Notes under the pieces: generated by a model
What the model saw: the letters and a program-made list of their open reading frames with translations, nothing else
Told to the model about the DNA's origin: nothing
Databases searched by the model: none
Part shown: piece by piece, positions 17,307 to 26,017 of the stretch
Position numbering within the stretch: the first letter of the stretch is position 1
Layout: the number at the start of each line of letters is the position of its first letter
Source: Yinghuangia sp051388915
GTDB taxonomy: Bacteria > Actinomycetota > Actinomycetes > Streptomycetales > Streptomycetaceae
Direction: 5' to 3'
Assembly (NCBI RefSeq): GCF_051388915.1
Contig: NZ_JBPKBH010000025.1
Span: forward strand, 1-64,000
Length of the DNA: 64,000 nt
Program-made: the position numbers and the translations under genes

Positions 17307-18080
17307 TCACGCGGTGGAGACCTCTTTGATGTAGTCCATCGCGACGGAGGTCAGGTCGTTGACCATCTCACGCGACGTGGCGTCCTTCTCCGCGCCGTCC
17401 ACCCGCATGACCTCGGCGATCACCATGTAGTGGCCGGAAACCGTCGTGCCCACCCACGACGGCCCCGTCCTCGGGACCTTCACGCCGGAACTCGACGGGG
17501 GCGTCAGGAAGTTGATGTACTGCCCCTTGCTGCGGTCGTCGGACAGCTTGTCCTGCAAGGCGGTCGCGGCGGGCTTGTCGGTGAGCGAGACCACCGAGAG
17601 CGCTCCCACATGCGTCTTGCCGGGGTTCGCCCACACCGACTGGATGACCTTGACGCACGTACCGGTCATCAGTGTCCGCATCTCGGGCTCGGCCGCCATG
17701 CACGAGCCGTTCCGCCTCACGAGATGCTGGTACGACCGCGACTCGACCGTCTGGGCACCTGTAGGCGGGAACCATGTCTCGGCGGTGAAGACCGTCTTGT
17801 CGCCGGTCGCGGAGTTCCAGTCGTTCTTGCCGGTCGGCTTGCCCGGCGCACCGGCGGCGGGCGATTTCCCGCCGGTCCCCTTCGTTCCGCCGAGGTCCGG
17901 CAGCGTCGGCATCGTCGGCTTGGCGCCCATCGGCCCGGTCGGCGTACCGCTGTTGCCGGACATCGACAGCAACCCGACGACGAGCCCCCCGGCCACCACA
18001 GCCGTGACCCCGGTGACCAGCCACGGACTGCGGCCGGGTACCCCGGGCGGCGAATTGAAACCTCTATTTTGCGAATCCAT
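17307..18080 (-). CDS. Membrane-anchored extracytoplasmic protein of unknown function
   Basis: The protein (257 residues from ATG 18080) has a short cytoplasmic start, one membrane segment (WLVTGVTAVVAGGLVVGLLSM), a Gly/Pro/Thr-rich linker and an outer domain of about 170 residues. That domain has a cysteine pair (GSCMAAEPEMRTLMTGTC). ATG 18080 was preferred to ATG 18098 because a -10-like TACGGT ends seven bases before it with no ribosome binding site, the leaderless pattern found at several genes here. Function is unknown; the overall layout resembles serine-kinase-associated or sensor-type exported proteins, but no motif proves it. Confidence 0.7.
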   Translation of the reverse strand: MDSQNRGFNSPPGVPGRSPWLVTGVTAVVAGGLVVGLLSMSGNSGTPTGPMGAKPTMPTLPDLGGTKGTGGKSPAAGAPGKPTGKNDWNSATGDKTVFTAETWFPPTGAQTVESRSYQHLVRRNGSCMAAEPEMRTLMTGTCVKVIQSVWANPGKTHVGALSVVSLTDKPAATALQDKLSDDRSKGQYINFLTPPSSSGVKVPRTGPSWVGTTVSGHYMVIAEVMRVDGAEKDATSREMVNDLTSVAMDYIKEVSTA

Positions 18081-18246
18081 GAACAAGACCGTAGTCATCT
18101 ACAACTGAGTAGCGGTGAGGGATCCCCCTGAAATATGCGTCCCCCGGCCGACGCCTTGGCCCTGCACAGGGCGCCGCGGCGTGCTCGGTCGCACCCCAAG
18201 AGCCTGCTCTCGGGAGCACCGCACTGCACCTCTCCCCCTCCCCGCC

Positions 18247-18870
18247 TCACCGAACCAGGGCAAAAACCAGCGCGGCCACCGATGCCCCCACCGCTCCACC
18301 CGCAATCGTCTGCATCGGCGTGTGGTCCCGCAGTTCGACGCGCGACCAGCCGACGAGCGCTACCAACGGCGCGGCCACAGCGACCGCCGAGCCGTACGTC
18401 AGCATCAACACCGTGACCGTGCCGCCCGCAACCGCCGTGTGCACGGAGATCTTCCAAAACGCCGTCACCGCAAGGGCGATCGCCAGCCCGGCGAGCATGG
18501 CCACGACCAACGCGACGACTTCGCGCGGCGCGTCCATCACCACCAACGCCGCGAGCCCGACACCGACCGAGACGGCCGTCACGACGATCGGCACCGCCCG
18601 CTGCCGGCGTACGCGGACGTGCCGGTCGGTCCAATACCCTCGCCGCACGCCGTACAGGATGAACGCGAGCGGTACGACCCCGCAGAACACCGCACCGAGC
18701 AGCCCCCACCCAACCCCCGCCAACGACCGCGTGCTGTGCCACCCGACCGCCAGAAGAACACCCACCACCAACACGGCAGGCGCAAACACCTCGGTCACCA
18801 CCCGAGCAGCCCGCCCCCACCCCGCCGGCCGCCCCTCCGCCGAGACACCCACGCCACCCACCGACCACAC
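18247..18870 (-). CDS. PAP2-family membrane phosphatase
   Basis: The 207-residue protein has about five hydrophobic segments and the PAP2 signature in order: an Arg-rich loop before VPIVV, WKISVHTAVAGG with the central His, and WSRVELRDHTPMQ with the second Arg and His. PAP2 enzymes remove phosphate from lipid phosphates such as phosphatidate or undecaprenyl pyrophosphate at the membrane. The initial 25 residues look weak, so a later start is possible. It stands alone on the minus strand and diverges from the next gene. Confidence 0.82.
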   Translation of the reverse strand: MWSVGGVGVSAEGRPAGWGRAARVVTEVFAPAVLVVGVLLAVGWHSTRSLAGVGWGLLGAVFCGVVPLAFILYGVRRGYWTDRHVRVRRQRAVPIVVTAVSVGVGLAALVVMDAPREVVALVVAMLAGLAIALAVTAFWKISVHTAVAGGTVTVLMLTYGSAVAVAAPLVALVGWSRVELRDHTPMQTIAGGAVGASVAALVFALVR

Positions 18871-18962
18871 CCCTCCCCAGAACCGCCACCAACCGCGCGC
18901 CCGAACAGTACCGCGGGGTTGGCGCCGGACCCACGAAGCAATGGGGGACGTAGAGTTCGGAC

Positions 18963-19394
18963 ATGGGGTTGACTCGGATCACGCTGGCGTCGCGGCGTGG
19001 GATTGAACTTGCGGAATTGCGGATGTCGTCGACGTACGGCGGGATGCTCGAAGGCGTGCCGACCAAGCGGGTCAACGAGCGTCTTGTCGCCGCACGGCTG
19101 CGGATTGCCGGGAACACGTTCTCGCATTGGCCCGTCCATCTCATACCGCCGGTCAGTACCCCGCGCGGGACGATGACGGTCAGGGACGAGCCGATCGAGG
19201 AACTGCCGCGTGTGGCCTGCCTCGGCGCGTTCACCTCGTACGAGATCGATCCGGCGCACAACACCGGCTGGTACTTCTCCGCCCTGGTGGTGGTGTGGTT
19301 CCAGGACACGCCGACGCCGCCGTCGGACGAGAGCGCGCCGGAAGCCCTGCGCAACTTGCCCTGGGAGAAGCTGGCTCGGGACTTGGAGCATTGA
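18963..19394 (+). CDS. Hypothetical protein
   Basis: This 143-residue protein begins MGLTRITLASRRGIELAELR, is soluble and has no signal peptide or known motif. Codon bias is normal for this genome throughout, so it is a real gene. Its start has a -10-like TAGAGT (18951-18956) ending six bases before the ATG and no ribosome binding site, so it is probably read from a leaderless transcript. A conserved-looking aromatic section (YEIDPAHNTGWYFSALVVVW) suggests a compact alpha/beta fold. No neighbour gives a hint of its role. Confidence 0.7.
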   Translation: MGLTRITLASRRGIELAELRMSSTYGGMLEGVPTKRVNERLVAARLRIAGNTFSHWPVHLIPPVSTPRGTMTVRDEPIEELPRVACLGAFTSYEIDPAHNTGWYFSALVVVWFQDTPTPPSDESAPEALRNLPWEKLARDLEH

Positions 19395-19633
19395 ACGGGT
19401 CGGGTTGACGCATGAACCTCCCGCGCTGACCCCGGCAGGCACTCCGGCCGTGTCGAGCCGTACGGCCCAGTCCTCGGCGTCGGCGACGGACTCCTCGACG
19501 GGCAGGCGGAGCCGGAGTCCGCCGGTTCGGTGTCGCGCAGGTTGACGACCAGCCGGGCGCCGCAGTCGAGTTCGACGCGTCCGACGACGGCGGCGTCGCC
19601 GATGAATACCAGGGGACCGCCCGCCGCCGCGGG
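19395..19633 (-). pseudogene. Possible gene remnant
   Basis: Read on the minus strand, about 19615-19420 gives two partial frames with normal codon bias but no start or stop: one with VGRVELDCGARLVVNL, the next with LPVEESVADAEDWAVRLDTA and AGVPAG. The second resembles the end of a CoA-transferase family III protein. A frameshift separates them. This could be the remains of a deleted gene; evidence is weak. Confidence 0.3.
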
Positions 19634-20485
19634 TTACGTGCGCTTGCCCTTGGCAGCCCGCTTCCGGGCCGGTTCGGGGGCCGGTTCGGGGGTCGATTCC
19701 GAGGCGGGCTCGGCGGCGGTCTCCGAGGGTTCGGCCGGCGCGCCGCGGTGTTCGCGCATCACGTCGACAACGGCCCGGCCGTGTGCCGCCATCGCCTCCT
19801 CGAAGACGACCGCCGCCGCGTCCCCGTCGCGGCGGCGCAGCGCCTCGACCGCCGCCGCCAGGGCGTCTTGCTGGATCTGCCGTCCGGTGGGGACCATCGC
19901 GAAGTAACTGCCCGGCACCACACCGGACATCATGCGCGAGATCGACAGCAGGCGCGGCGAGTTCGCGGCGGCGAAGAACTGCCGCAGGAACAGGTCGTTG
20001 TGGAACGAGAAGTCCTCGACCGAGTTCGCCGCGACCGCGAAGATCTGGGCCTGTTCGAGCGCCTCGATCGCGGAGTCCTCGGCCCGCTCGGTCACCCGCC
20101 GGGCGGTCAGCGCGTAGAGGGCGCCGAGGAAGGCGTAGTGGTCGCCGACCGCGGTCTCGTCCAGGCCGCGGATGAACGCGCCGCGGTGCAGCTCCAGGCT
20201 CACCCAGCCCTCACGCTCCAGCGCGATCAGCGCCTCGCGCACCGGGATGCGGCTGACGCCGAGTTCGTTGGCGAGGTCGTCCTGCCGCAGGTGGTCGCCG
20301 TTGCGGAGCTTGCCGTTCCAGATCAGCCTGCGGACGTGGTCGGCCACCTGATCACCGCTGCTCGGGCGGTTGATCGGAGAGCTGCCGGGTTCCTTGGGGA
20401 CTCGACGTTGCGCGCGGATGGCGGCTCTCCTCTGCTCGGACGCCTGACCCTCGCCCGTGCCGTCGCTGCGTCGTGGTCCGCTCAT
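19634..20485 (-). CDS. GntR-family transcriptional regulator, FadR/FCD type
   Basis: The 283-residue protein has a low-complexity start, a GntR winged helix at about residues 45-110 (GDQVADHVRRLIWNGKLRNG, then LANELGVSRIPVREAL) and an all-helical FCD ligand domain with metal-site residues (FHNDLFLRQFF). A Glu/Pro/Ala-rich, Lys-rich tail follows. FCD regulators respond to small carboxylic acids and usually repress nearby catabolic genes. Candidate targets are the LLM oxidoreductase, the enoyl-CoA hydratase and the dienelactone hydrolase downstream. An AT-rich block with a -10-like TATATT lies about 25 bases before the ATG. Confidence 0.9.
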   Translation of the reverse strand: MSGPRRSDGTGEGQASEQRRAAIRAQRRVPKEPGSSPINRPSSGDQVADHVRRLIWNGKLRNGDHLRQDDLANELGVSRIPVREALIALEREGWVSLELHRGAFIRGLDETAVGDHYAFLGALYALTARRVTERAEDSAIEALEQAQIFAVAANSVEDFSFHNDLFLRQFFAAANSPRLLSISRMMSGVVPGSYFAMVPTGRQIQQDALAAAVEALRRRDGDAAAVVFEEAMAAHGRAVVDVMREHRGAPAEPSETAAEPASESTPEPAPEPARKRAAKGKRT

Positions 20486-21114
20486 GTCTGCCTCGCGAAC
20501 GTGAATTCAATATACCGATTGCCGGGGACCGAAAGCCGGGACCGAGGCGAAGTCGGTGCCCGGTGCCAGAGGCCGTCGGGCGTCGGGCTTCGGGCGTCGG
20601 GCTTCGGGCGTCGGACGTCGGGCGTCGGGCGTCGGGCTTCGGGCGTCGAGTGGGACGTCCCTCTGGTCCGGACGTAGCGGCCGAGCCGGGGTTGGCTGCG
20701 CGGCCAAGCCGGTGCGGGCGCGCGGGCGGCGCGGGCGAGCCGGGGCTGCGCGGCCGAACCGGAGCTGGCGGCGCGGGCGAGCCGGCGCGGGGGGGCGCGG
20801 GCGGCCGTCCGCGGGTGCANNNNNNNNNNNNNNNNNNNNNNNNNNNNNNNNNNNNNNNNNNNNNNNNNNNNNNNNNNNNNNNNNNNNNNNNNNNNNNNNN
20901 NNNNNNNNNNACCCGCGGACGCGACGTCGACCGCTGATCACTTTTCCGCACGGCCGCACGCCGACGCCCCCTCCCCCCCCGCCCGGCCCGCGACGGCGAA
21001 TGCCGTTCCGTACGTGGCAGAGCACGCCGTTCAGCACGCGGCGGCGCCCGCCGTTCCGCGTGTGCAGGACACGTGGCAAAACACTGTGGTCCAGCGCCCG
21101 ACCGCACCCGCCTC
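20486..21114. repeat. Intergenic region with GGGCGTC/GGGCTTC repeats, gap and hairpin
   Basis: These 629 bases hold no gene. At about 20571-20650 the heptamers GGGCGTC and GGGCTTC alternate roughly ten times. A second tract (20680-20805) repeats GCGCGGGCGAGCCGG-like words. Then comes the N gap with inverted flanks, and 21000-21075 repeats NCCGTTC/GTGGCA-like words. The whole stretch is low complexity. Confidence 0.6.
20806..20921. other. Assembly gap (20820-20910, 91 N) between inverted flanks
   Basis: CGTCCGCGGGT (20806-20816) is the reverse complement of ACCCGCGGACG (20911-20921). The gap, only three bases from the left arm and adjoining the right arm, therefore sits in the loop of an 11-bp inverted repeat. 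A strong GC hairpin is the likely cause of the coverage drop. Confidence 0.75.
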
Positions 21115-22059
21115 TCAGCGCGTGACGTCGCGGAAGGCCGCCACGAACGCCGTCAGTTCGTCCTCCGCCTGGCCCGGGTCCGCCGCGACCTTCCACGGCA
21201 CCCGGACGTCCGTCACCCCCGCCTCCACGATGCCCGGCACCGCCGCGAACGTGGCCTTGCAGTCGACGCGACCCTCCTCGTCCCGGCGGACCGGGATGGT
21301 GCCGACCACCTGGATGTCCCAGTCCTCGCGTCCGAACTCCGCCACCGCGCGGCGCATTTGCGCGATCCCCTCACGGATGTCGGCCGCCGCGGGACCCCAC
21401 GGGATCCAGCCGGAACCGAACCGGGCGAGCCGCCGCGCGACGGCGCGGTTGACCGTTCCGCTGACCCACACCGGCACGCCGCCCCGCTGCACGGGCTTGG
21501 GCATCTGGTGGACGGCCTCGAAGCGCAGCCGGTCGTCCGCGAAGTCCGCGCGCTGTTCGCGCCACAGCGTCCGGCACACCGCGAGGGTGTGGTCCAGCAA
21601 CTTGCCGCGGCCCTCGAATTCCAACCCGGCGGCCTCGTACTCCTCGCGCTGCCACCCCACGCCGACGCCGAGGTCGAGGCGCCCCTTGGACAGTACGTCG
21701 AGGGTGGCCGCGCTCTTGGCGAGCACCGCGGGGCGGCGCAGCGCGGCCTGGAGGATGTTGGTGCCGAGGCGGACCCGGGTCGTGGCGCCGCAGACCGCGG
21801 ACAGCACGGTCATCGGCTCCAGCCAGTGGCCGTCCGGGCCGGTGGGCTGCTTCCCGCCGGACACCCCGCCCACCTCCGGACGCCCGTACTCCTCCAGGCG
21901 CTCGCCGAAGGCGACGTGGTCGGAGACCAGCAGCCGGTCCACGCCGGCGCGGTCGTAGAGGCGGGCGTGGTCCAGGAGCCAGTCCCAGTCGGCGGGTGCC
22001 TCGGCGGCGAACGTGGTCAGTCCCATGGACAGTTGGGGCAGGGCGGTGTCTGCGGTCAC
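21115..22059 (-). CDS. LLM-class F420-dependent oxidoreductase (luciferase-like)
   Basis: The 314-residue protein is a luciferase-like TIM barrel. Landmarks are DRLLVSDHVAFGERLEEYG near residue 40, TRVRLGTNILQAALRRPAVL near 90, the hallmark GRLDLGVGVGWQREEYEAAG near 125 and VPVWVSGTVNRAVARRLARF near 195. These are typical of the F420-dependent TIGR03619-like group in actinomycetes, which oxidise or reduce varied substrates. GTG 22059 was chosen because GGAG lies 12 bases upstream and translation from it gives the usual N-terminus. Neighbouring hydratase and hydrolase genes suggest a catabolic context. Confidence 0.88.
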   Translation of the reverse strand: MTADTALPQLSMGLTTFAAEAPADWDWLLDHARLYDRAGVDRLLVSDHVAFGERLEEYGRPEVGGVSGGKQPTGPDGHWLEPMTVLSAVCGATTRVRLGTNILQAALRRPAVLAKSAATLDVLSKGRLDLGVGVGWQREEYEAAGLEFEGRGKLLDHTLAVCRTLWREQRADFADDRLRFEAVHQMPKPVQRGGVPVWVSGTVNRAVARRLARFGSGWIPWGPAAADIREGIAQMRRAVAEFGREDWDIQVVGTIPVRRDEEGRVDCKATFAAVPGIVEAGVTDVRVPWKVAADPGQAEDELTAFVAAFRDVTR

Positions 22060-22222
22060 GTGCGTGTTTCTCCATCCGTACGACCGGGCCGGCCGGCCCG
22101 GGTTGCGCGGGCTCCGGGCGGCGCCCATCGCTTCCGCTGGCAGAAATAATGTATCCATTACGTGTGGCTCGGCCCATCCAGAGTGCACGCGGCACGCAAA
22201 GAGGGCCAGCGAAGGAGAGCAC

Positions 22223-22409
22223 ATGATCACCCCCTGCCCTCACCGGATACCGCGCGCTCGTCACCGGCGGCAGCGGCGGCATCGGTTCGGCGTGCGCCGC
22301 GCGCCTGCTCCGCGACGGCTGTACGGTCACCCTCGCCGCCCGCCGCGCCGACTCCCCCGACACATCCGGCGCCCACCACCGGTCTCCGGCAAACGCACCC
22401 GCGAAGTGA
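22223..22409 (+). pseudogene. SDR N-terminal fragment, frameshifted and truncated
   Basis: A strong ribosome binding site (GAAGGAGAG) precedes ATG 22223, but after five codons a one-base shift is needed to read LTGYRALVTGGSGGIGSACA, a standard SDR nucleotide-binding motif. This frame continues for about 50 residues and stops at 22407-22409, so some 200 residues are missing. Promoter and start region are intact, so decay appears recent. It diverges from the LLM oxidoreductase gene. Confidence 0.8.
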
Positions 22410-22688
22410 GGGCGGGAACGGCCGTCGAGCGGGGACCGCCGAACAGGGACCGGCAGGCCGACTTGGGACGGCCCGGCTCGGGGCGGGCGTGCGGGCGCCG
22501 TCCGTGCCGCCGGGCGGGCCTGACTTGAATCCGCCGGTCGGTGGCTGTAGGGGTGTTGCGTCGTGATCGACTCGGTGATCGACTCGGTGCCGCCGCGGGG
22601 TGTTTGCCTCTGCGGGCTACGGCGACGGCACCGCGGGTCGGTCGCGTCCCCTGGGCCCCTGGGCGGTCGTCGGAAGCGGAGGACGAGT

Positions 22689-23489
22689 ATGTCGATGGTG
22701 CGAGTCGAGCGGCCCGAGGCCGGTATAGCGGTCGTCACGCTGGACCGGCCGGAACGCCTGAACGCCCTGTCCTTCGATCTCGTCGACGACCTGCACGCCG
22801 CGTTGGACGAGGTGGGCACGGACAACGCGGTGCGCGTGGTGGTCCTCACGGGAGCGGGCCGCGGCTTCTGCTCCGGGCTCGACCTGCGCGGGATCGGCCC
22901 TTCCTCGGTGTCGGCCGGGCTGCGTCCGCCCGCCGGAGGCATGCGTTCGCAGGCGCACATCGCGGACCTCGGCCCGCATCTGCGCCGCATTCCGCAGCCG
23001 GTGATCGCGGCGATCAACGGGCCGGCGTTCGGCGGCGGGCTGGCGTTGGCGTGTGCGTGCGACCTGCGGATCGCGGTGCGTTCGGCGCGGCTCAGCGTGC
23101 AGGCGGTGAAACTCGGGGTCAGCGGCTGCGAGATGGGCGTCAGCTACACCCTCCCCCGCCTCGTCGGCGGGTCCCGTGCACACGAACTCATGCTCACCGG
23201 CCGGGAGTTCGACGCGTCCGAGGCGGAACGCATGGGGCTCGTCGCCCGTGTCGTGGACGACGGGCAGGCACTCGACGCGGCGCTGGAGACGGCCCGGCTG
23301 CTCCTTTCGTACAGCCCGTTCGGCCTGACCATGACGAAGGAGGTCATGTGGGCCAACCTCGACGCGCCGAGTTTCGAGCACGCCGTTCACCTGGAGAACC
23401 GCACGCAGATCCTCGCGGGCACGAGCGGCGACATCATCGAGGCGGCGAGGGCCTTCGCCGAAGGGCGCCCGCCGGTCTGGGGGACGTGA
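22689..23489 (+). CDS. Enoyl-CoA hydratase/isomerase family protein
   Basis: The 266-residue protein has the crotonase fold landmarks: GAGRGFCSGLDLRGI with the first oxyanion-hole region near residue 58, NGPAFGGGLALACACDLRIA near 110 with the second, and a catalytic-loop region (LGVSGCEMGVSYTLPRLVG). It probably adds water to an enoyl-CoA or isomerises it in fatty-acid, steroid or aromatic catabolism; the exact reaction is not clear from sequence. ATG 22689 follows GGAGGAC; longer in-frame starts give non-coding-looking sequence. Confidence 0.9.
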   Translation: MSMVRVERPEAGIAVVTLDRPERLNALSFDLVDDLHAALDEVGTDNAVRVVVLTGAGRGFCSGLDLRGIGPSSVSAGLRPPAGGMRSQAHIADLGPHLRRIPQPVIAAINGPAFGGGLALACACDLRIAVRSARLSVQAVKLGVSGCEMGVSYTLPRLVGGSRAHELMLTGREFDASEAERMGLVARVVDDGQALDAALETARLLLSYSPFGLTMTKEVMWANLDAPSFEHAVHLENRTQILAGTSGDIIEAARAFAEGRPPVWGT

Positions 23490-23606
23490 CCGCGGACATC
23501 GTGACCGCCCACGTCGTGACCGCCCACGTTGTGGCCACGCACGTCGCGAGCGCGCGCCTCGTGACCGCCCATGTCGCGGCCGAGCAACTCCCGGCCGCGA
23601 CGCGCC
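23490..23606. repeat. GTGACCGCCCACGT repeat tract between convergent genes
   Basis: Directly after the hydratase stop, GTGACCGCCCACGT and close variants occur about five times in 100 bases (GTGACCGCCCACGTC, GTGGCCACGCACGTC, GTGACCGCCCATGTC). It lies between the convergent hydratase and hydrolase genes. No function is evident. Confidence 0.6.
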
Positions 23607-24377
23607 TCACGACGCGACGTGCAGGTTGCGCCCGAACAGGTCGAGCAGCGCGTCCCAGTGCCGCTCCGACGCCTGCTCGTCGTAGGACACGGTGTCGGTC
23701 TGCGTGTAGCCGTGCGCCGCGCCGGTGTAGACCTCCGCGCGGTGCCGGACGCCCGCGGCGGTCAGGGCCGAGGCGAGGCGTTCGATCTGCTCGGGCGGCA
23801 TGGTCGGGTCCTGGTCGCCGTGCCCGAAGTACAGTTCCGCGGTGATCCGTTCGGCCGCGAGGTGCGGGCTGTCGGGTGCCTCCGAGGCGAGGTGCGAGCC
23901 GTGGAATCCGGCCGCCGCGGCCACCCGGTCCGGGTACGCCGCGGCCGTACGCAGAGCCAGTCCCGCACCCATGCAGTACCCGGTGACGCCGACCGGCCCG
24001 TCGGCGGCTTCGGGGCACGTGGCGAGCCAGGCCAGGTAGCCCTCGGCGTCACGCATGACCGACACCGGGGTCAGCCGCTGGATCATCGGGATGAGCCGCG
24101 GGACCAGCTCCGAACGCTCATCGGCACCGATGTACGGCGGCAACTCCAGCAGCGGCGCGCGGCCCTCGCGGTAGAAGGCGTTCGGCACCAGCACCGCGTA
24201 CCCGGCCGCGGCCAGCCGGTCGGCCTTCTCCTTGAGCGAGGGACGAAGGCCGAACGCGTCCATCCAGACCAGCGCCGCCGGATGCGCGACGCCGTCGTCG
24301 GGACGGACGAAGTACGCATCGGCCGTCCCGTCGTGGGTGGGCACATCGACCATGCGGCCCCGGACGACAGCGGTCAT
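23607..24377 (-). CDS. Dienelactone hydrolase family protein
   Basis: The 256-residue alpha/beta hydrolase has the dienelactone-hydrolase triad: Cys135 in GYCMGAG, Asp190 in GDQDP and His222 in AAHGY. Cys rather than Ser as nucleophile is the mark of this family. Classical members open the lactone ring of dienelactones in chloroaromatic breakdown, but many relatives have other ester or lactone substrates. No signal peptide is present, so it acts in the cytoplasm. It is convergent with the enoyl-CoA hydratase gene. Confidence 0.9.
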   Translation of the reverse strand: MTAVVRGRMVDVPTHDGTADAYFVRPDDGVAHPAALVWMDAFGLRPSLKEKADRLAAAGYAVLVPNAFYREGRAPLLELPPYIGADERSELVPRLIPMIQRLTPVSVMRDAEGYLAWLATCPEAADGPVGVTGYCMGAGLALRTAAAYPDRVAAAAGFHGSHLASEAPDSPHLAAERITAELYFGHGDQDPTMPPEQIERLASALTAAGVRHRAEVYTGAAHGYTQTDTVSYDEQASERHWDALLDLFGRNLHVAS

Positions 24378-24532
24378 CGGCGCGCCTTCCCTTCAAGCCG
24401 GTTCACACGGACAGGCGTGTTCGCCCACTCCGGACGACACTCACGGCCGCGACGGTAGGCGTACGCGGCACAAAGATCCAGCACCCCCGGGCCCGGAGGA
24501 CCGGGCCCGGGGCCCCGCCGTCACCGCAACGC

Positions 24533-26017
24533 TCAGTGCGCCGCAACCGGCTCCATCCCGGCCGGCGGCTTGGCCCCTCGGACGAGGAAGGACACCGCCA
24601 CGGCCAGGAGGCCGAGCCCCGCGCCCCACAGGAACGCGTCCTGGATGCCCGTCGCCTGCGCCTCCACCTTCGAGGCCCCGGAGTCGGTGCTGCTGTTCGC
24701 GCTCTTGGTCATGACCGTGACGAACAGCGCGGTGCCCGCGGCCCCGGCGAACTGCTGGAGCGTGTTGAGGATGGCGCTGCCGTGCGAGTAGAGGTGGGCG
24801 TCCAGCGACCCCAGCGCCGAGGTCATCAGCGGGGTCATGGCGAAGCCGATGCCCATGCAGGTCAGGACGTGCGTCGCGATGACGTACGCAAGATGGGTGT
24901 CGATGTCGATGGCACCCATCATGCCGAGTCCGAGCGCCATGAGCATCGTGCCGGGGATGACGAGGGGGCGCGGGCCGAAGCGGTCGGCCAGGCGTCCGAC
25001 CACCGGACCGCACAGGCCCATCGCCAGGCCGCCGGGCAGCAGGGTCAGACCGGTCCTGAGGGTGCTCAGGTCGCGCACGTTCTGGAGGTAGAGCGGCAGC
25101 AGGATGAGCGCGCCGAACAGCGCCGCCATCGCGAACAGCAGCACGATGATGCCGACGACGAACGAGCGGGTCCGGAACGTCCGCAGGTCCAGCAGCGCGG
25201 CGTCGTCGCGCTGGAGACGCATCTGCCGCCAGACGAAGAGCGCGAGCGCCACCGCGCCGATGGCGAGCGGGAGCGCGGGCGGGACCGGGGCGTGCCCGGA
25301 CGCCGACTCGCCGATGCTGCTCAGGCCGTAGATCAGACCGCCGAACGCGACCGCCGACAGGGCCACCGAGAGCGGGTCGAACCGCACCGGCTTCGGCTCA
25401 CCGGCGTTGCGGACCATGACCGCGCCCACGACCACGGCGAGCACCGCGATCGGCAGCACGGACAGGAACAGCCAACGCCAACTGAGCGATTCCAGGATCA
25501 GCCCGGAGAACGTCGGCCCGACGGCCGGGGCGACGGCGATCACGATCGACACGAGGCCCATCGTCCGGCCGCGCCGCGAGGCGGGCACGAGCGTCATGAT
25601 CGTCGTCATCAGCAGCGGAAGTATGAGCGCGGTCCCGGACGCCTGGATGACGCGCGCCACGAGCAGCACGCCGAAGGCGGGGGCAATACCGGCGAGCAGG
25701 GTGCCCGCGGCGAACAGCGACGTCGCACTCAGGAAGACGGCCCGTGTGGTGAACCGCTGGAGGATCAGCCCGCTCGTCGGGATGACCACGGCCATCGTGA
25801 GGAGGTAGCCGGTCGTCAGCCACTGCGCGGACGAGGCGCTGACGGAGAACTCCTCCATGAGCTTCGGCAGGGCGACACTCATGACGGTCTCGTTGAGGAT
25901 CATCACGAAGGCGGCCATGATCGGCAGGCCGATCGCGATCTTGACGTGGCGGGGCATCGCCTCGTCCGCCGCGGCGTCCCCTTCGGGCGCCTTTGCCAGA
26001 CCCACACTGTGTTCCAC
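24533..26017 (-). CDS. MFS transporter, DHA2 (14-TM drug/H+ antiporter) type
   Basis: The 494-residue protein has about 14 hydrophobic segments and DHA2 motifs: LNETVMSVALPKLMEEF in TM1, QWLTTGYLLTMAVVIPTSG, and the GP...G antiporter motif in TM5 (VAPAVGPTFSGLILESLSWR). It probably exports drugs or metabolites in exchange for protons. GTG 26017 has AAAGGCGAG upstream and gives the normal cytoplasmic N-terminus; the longer frame to 26092 looks non-coding. A TetR gene diverges from it, with TGTCAG half-sites between them, so TetR is its likely repressor. Confidence 0.9.
   Translation of the reverse strand: MEHSVGLAKAPEGDAAADEAMPRHVKIAIGLPIMAAFVMILNETVMSVALPKLMEEFSVSASSAQWLTTGYLLTMAVVIPTSGLILQRFTTRAVFLSATSLFAAGTLLAGIAPAFGVLLVARVIQASGTALILPLLMTTIMTLVPASRRGRTMGLVSIVIAVAPAVGPTFSGLILESLSWRWLFLSVLPIAVLAVVVGAVMVRNAGEPKPVRFDPLSVALSAVAFGGLIYGLSSIGESASGHAPVPPALPLAIGAVALALFVWRQMRLQRDDAALLDLRTFRTRSFVVGIIVLLFAMAALFGALILLPLYLQNVRDLSTLRTGLTLLPGGLAMGLCGPVVGRLADRFGPRPLVIPGTMLMALGLGMMGAIDIDTHLAYVIATHVLTCMGIGFAMTPLMTSALGSLDAHLYSHGSAILNTLQQFAGAAGTALFVTVMTKSANSSTDSGASKVEAQATGIQDAFLWGAGLGLLAVAVSFLVRGAKPPAGMEPVAAH

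Noticed and set aside
23490..23606. Repeat tract considered as a CRISPR array
   Set aside because: Units are about 15-18 bp, imperfect and without unique spacers of equal length, and no cas gene is present.
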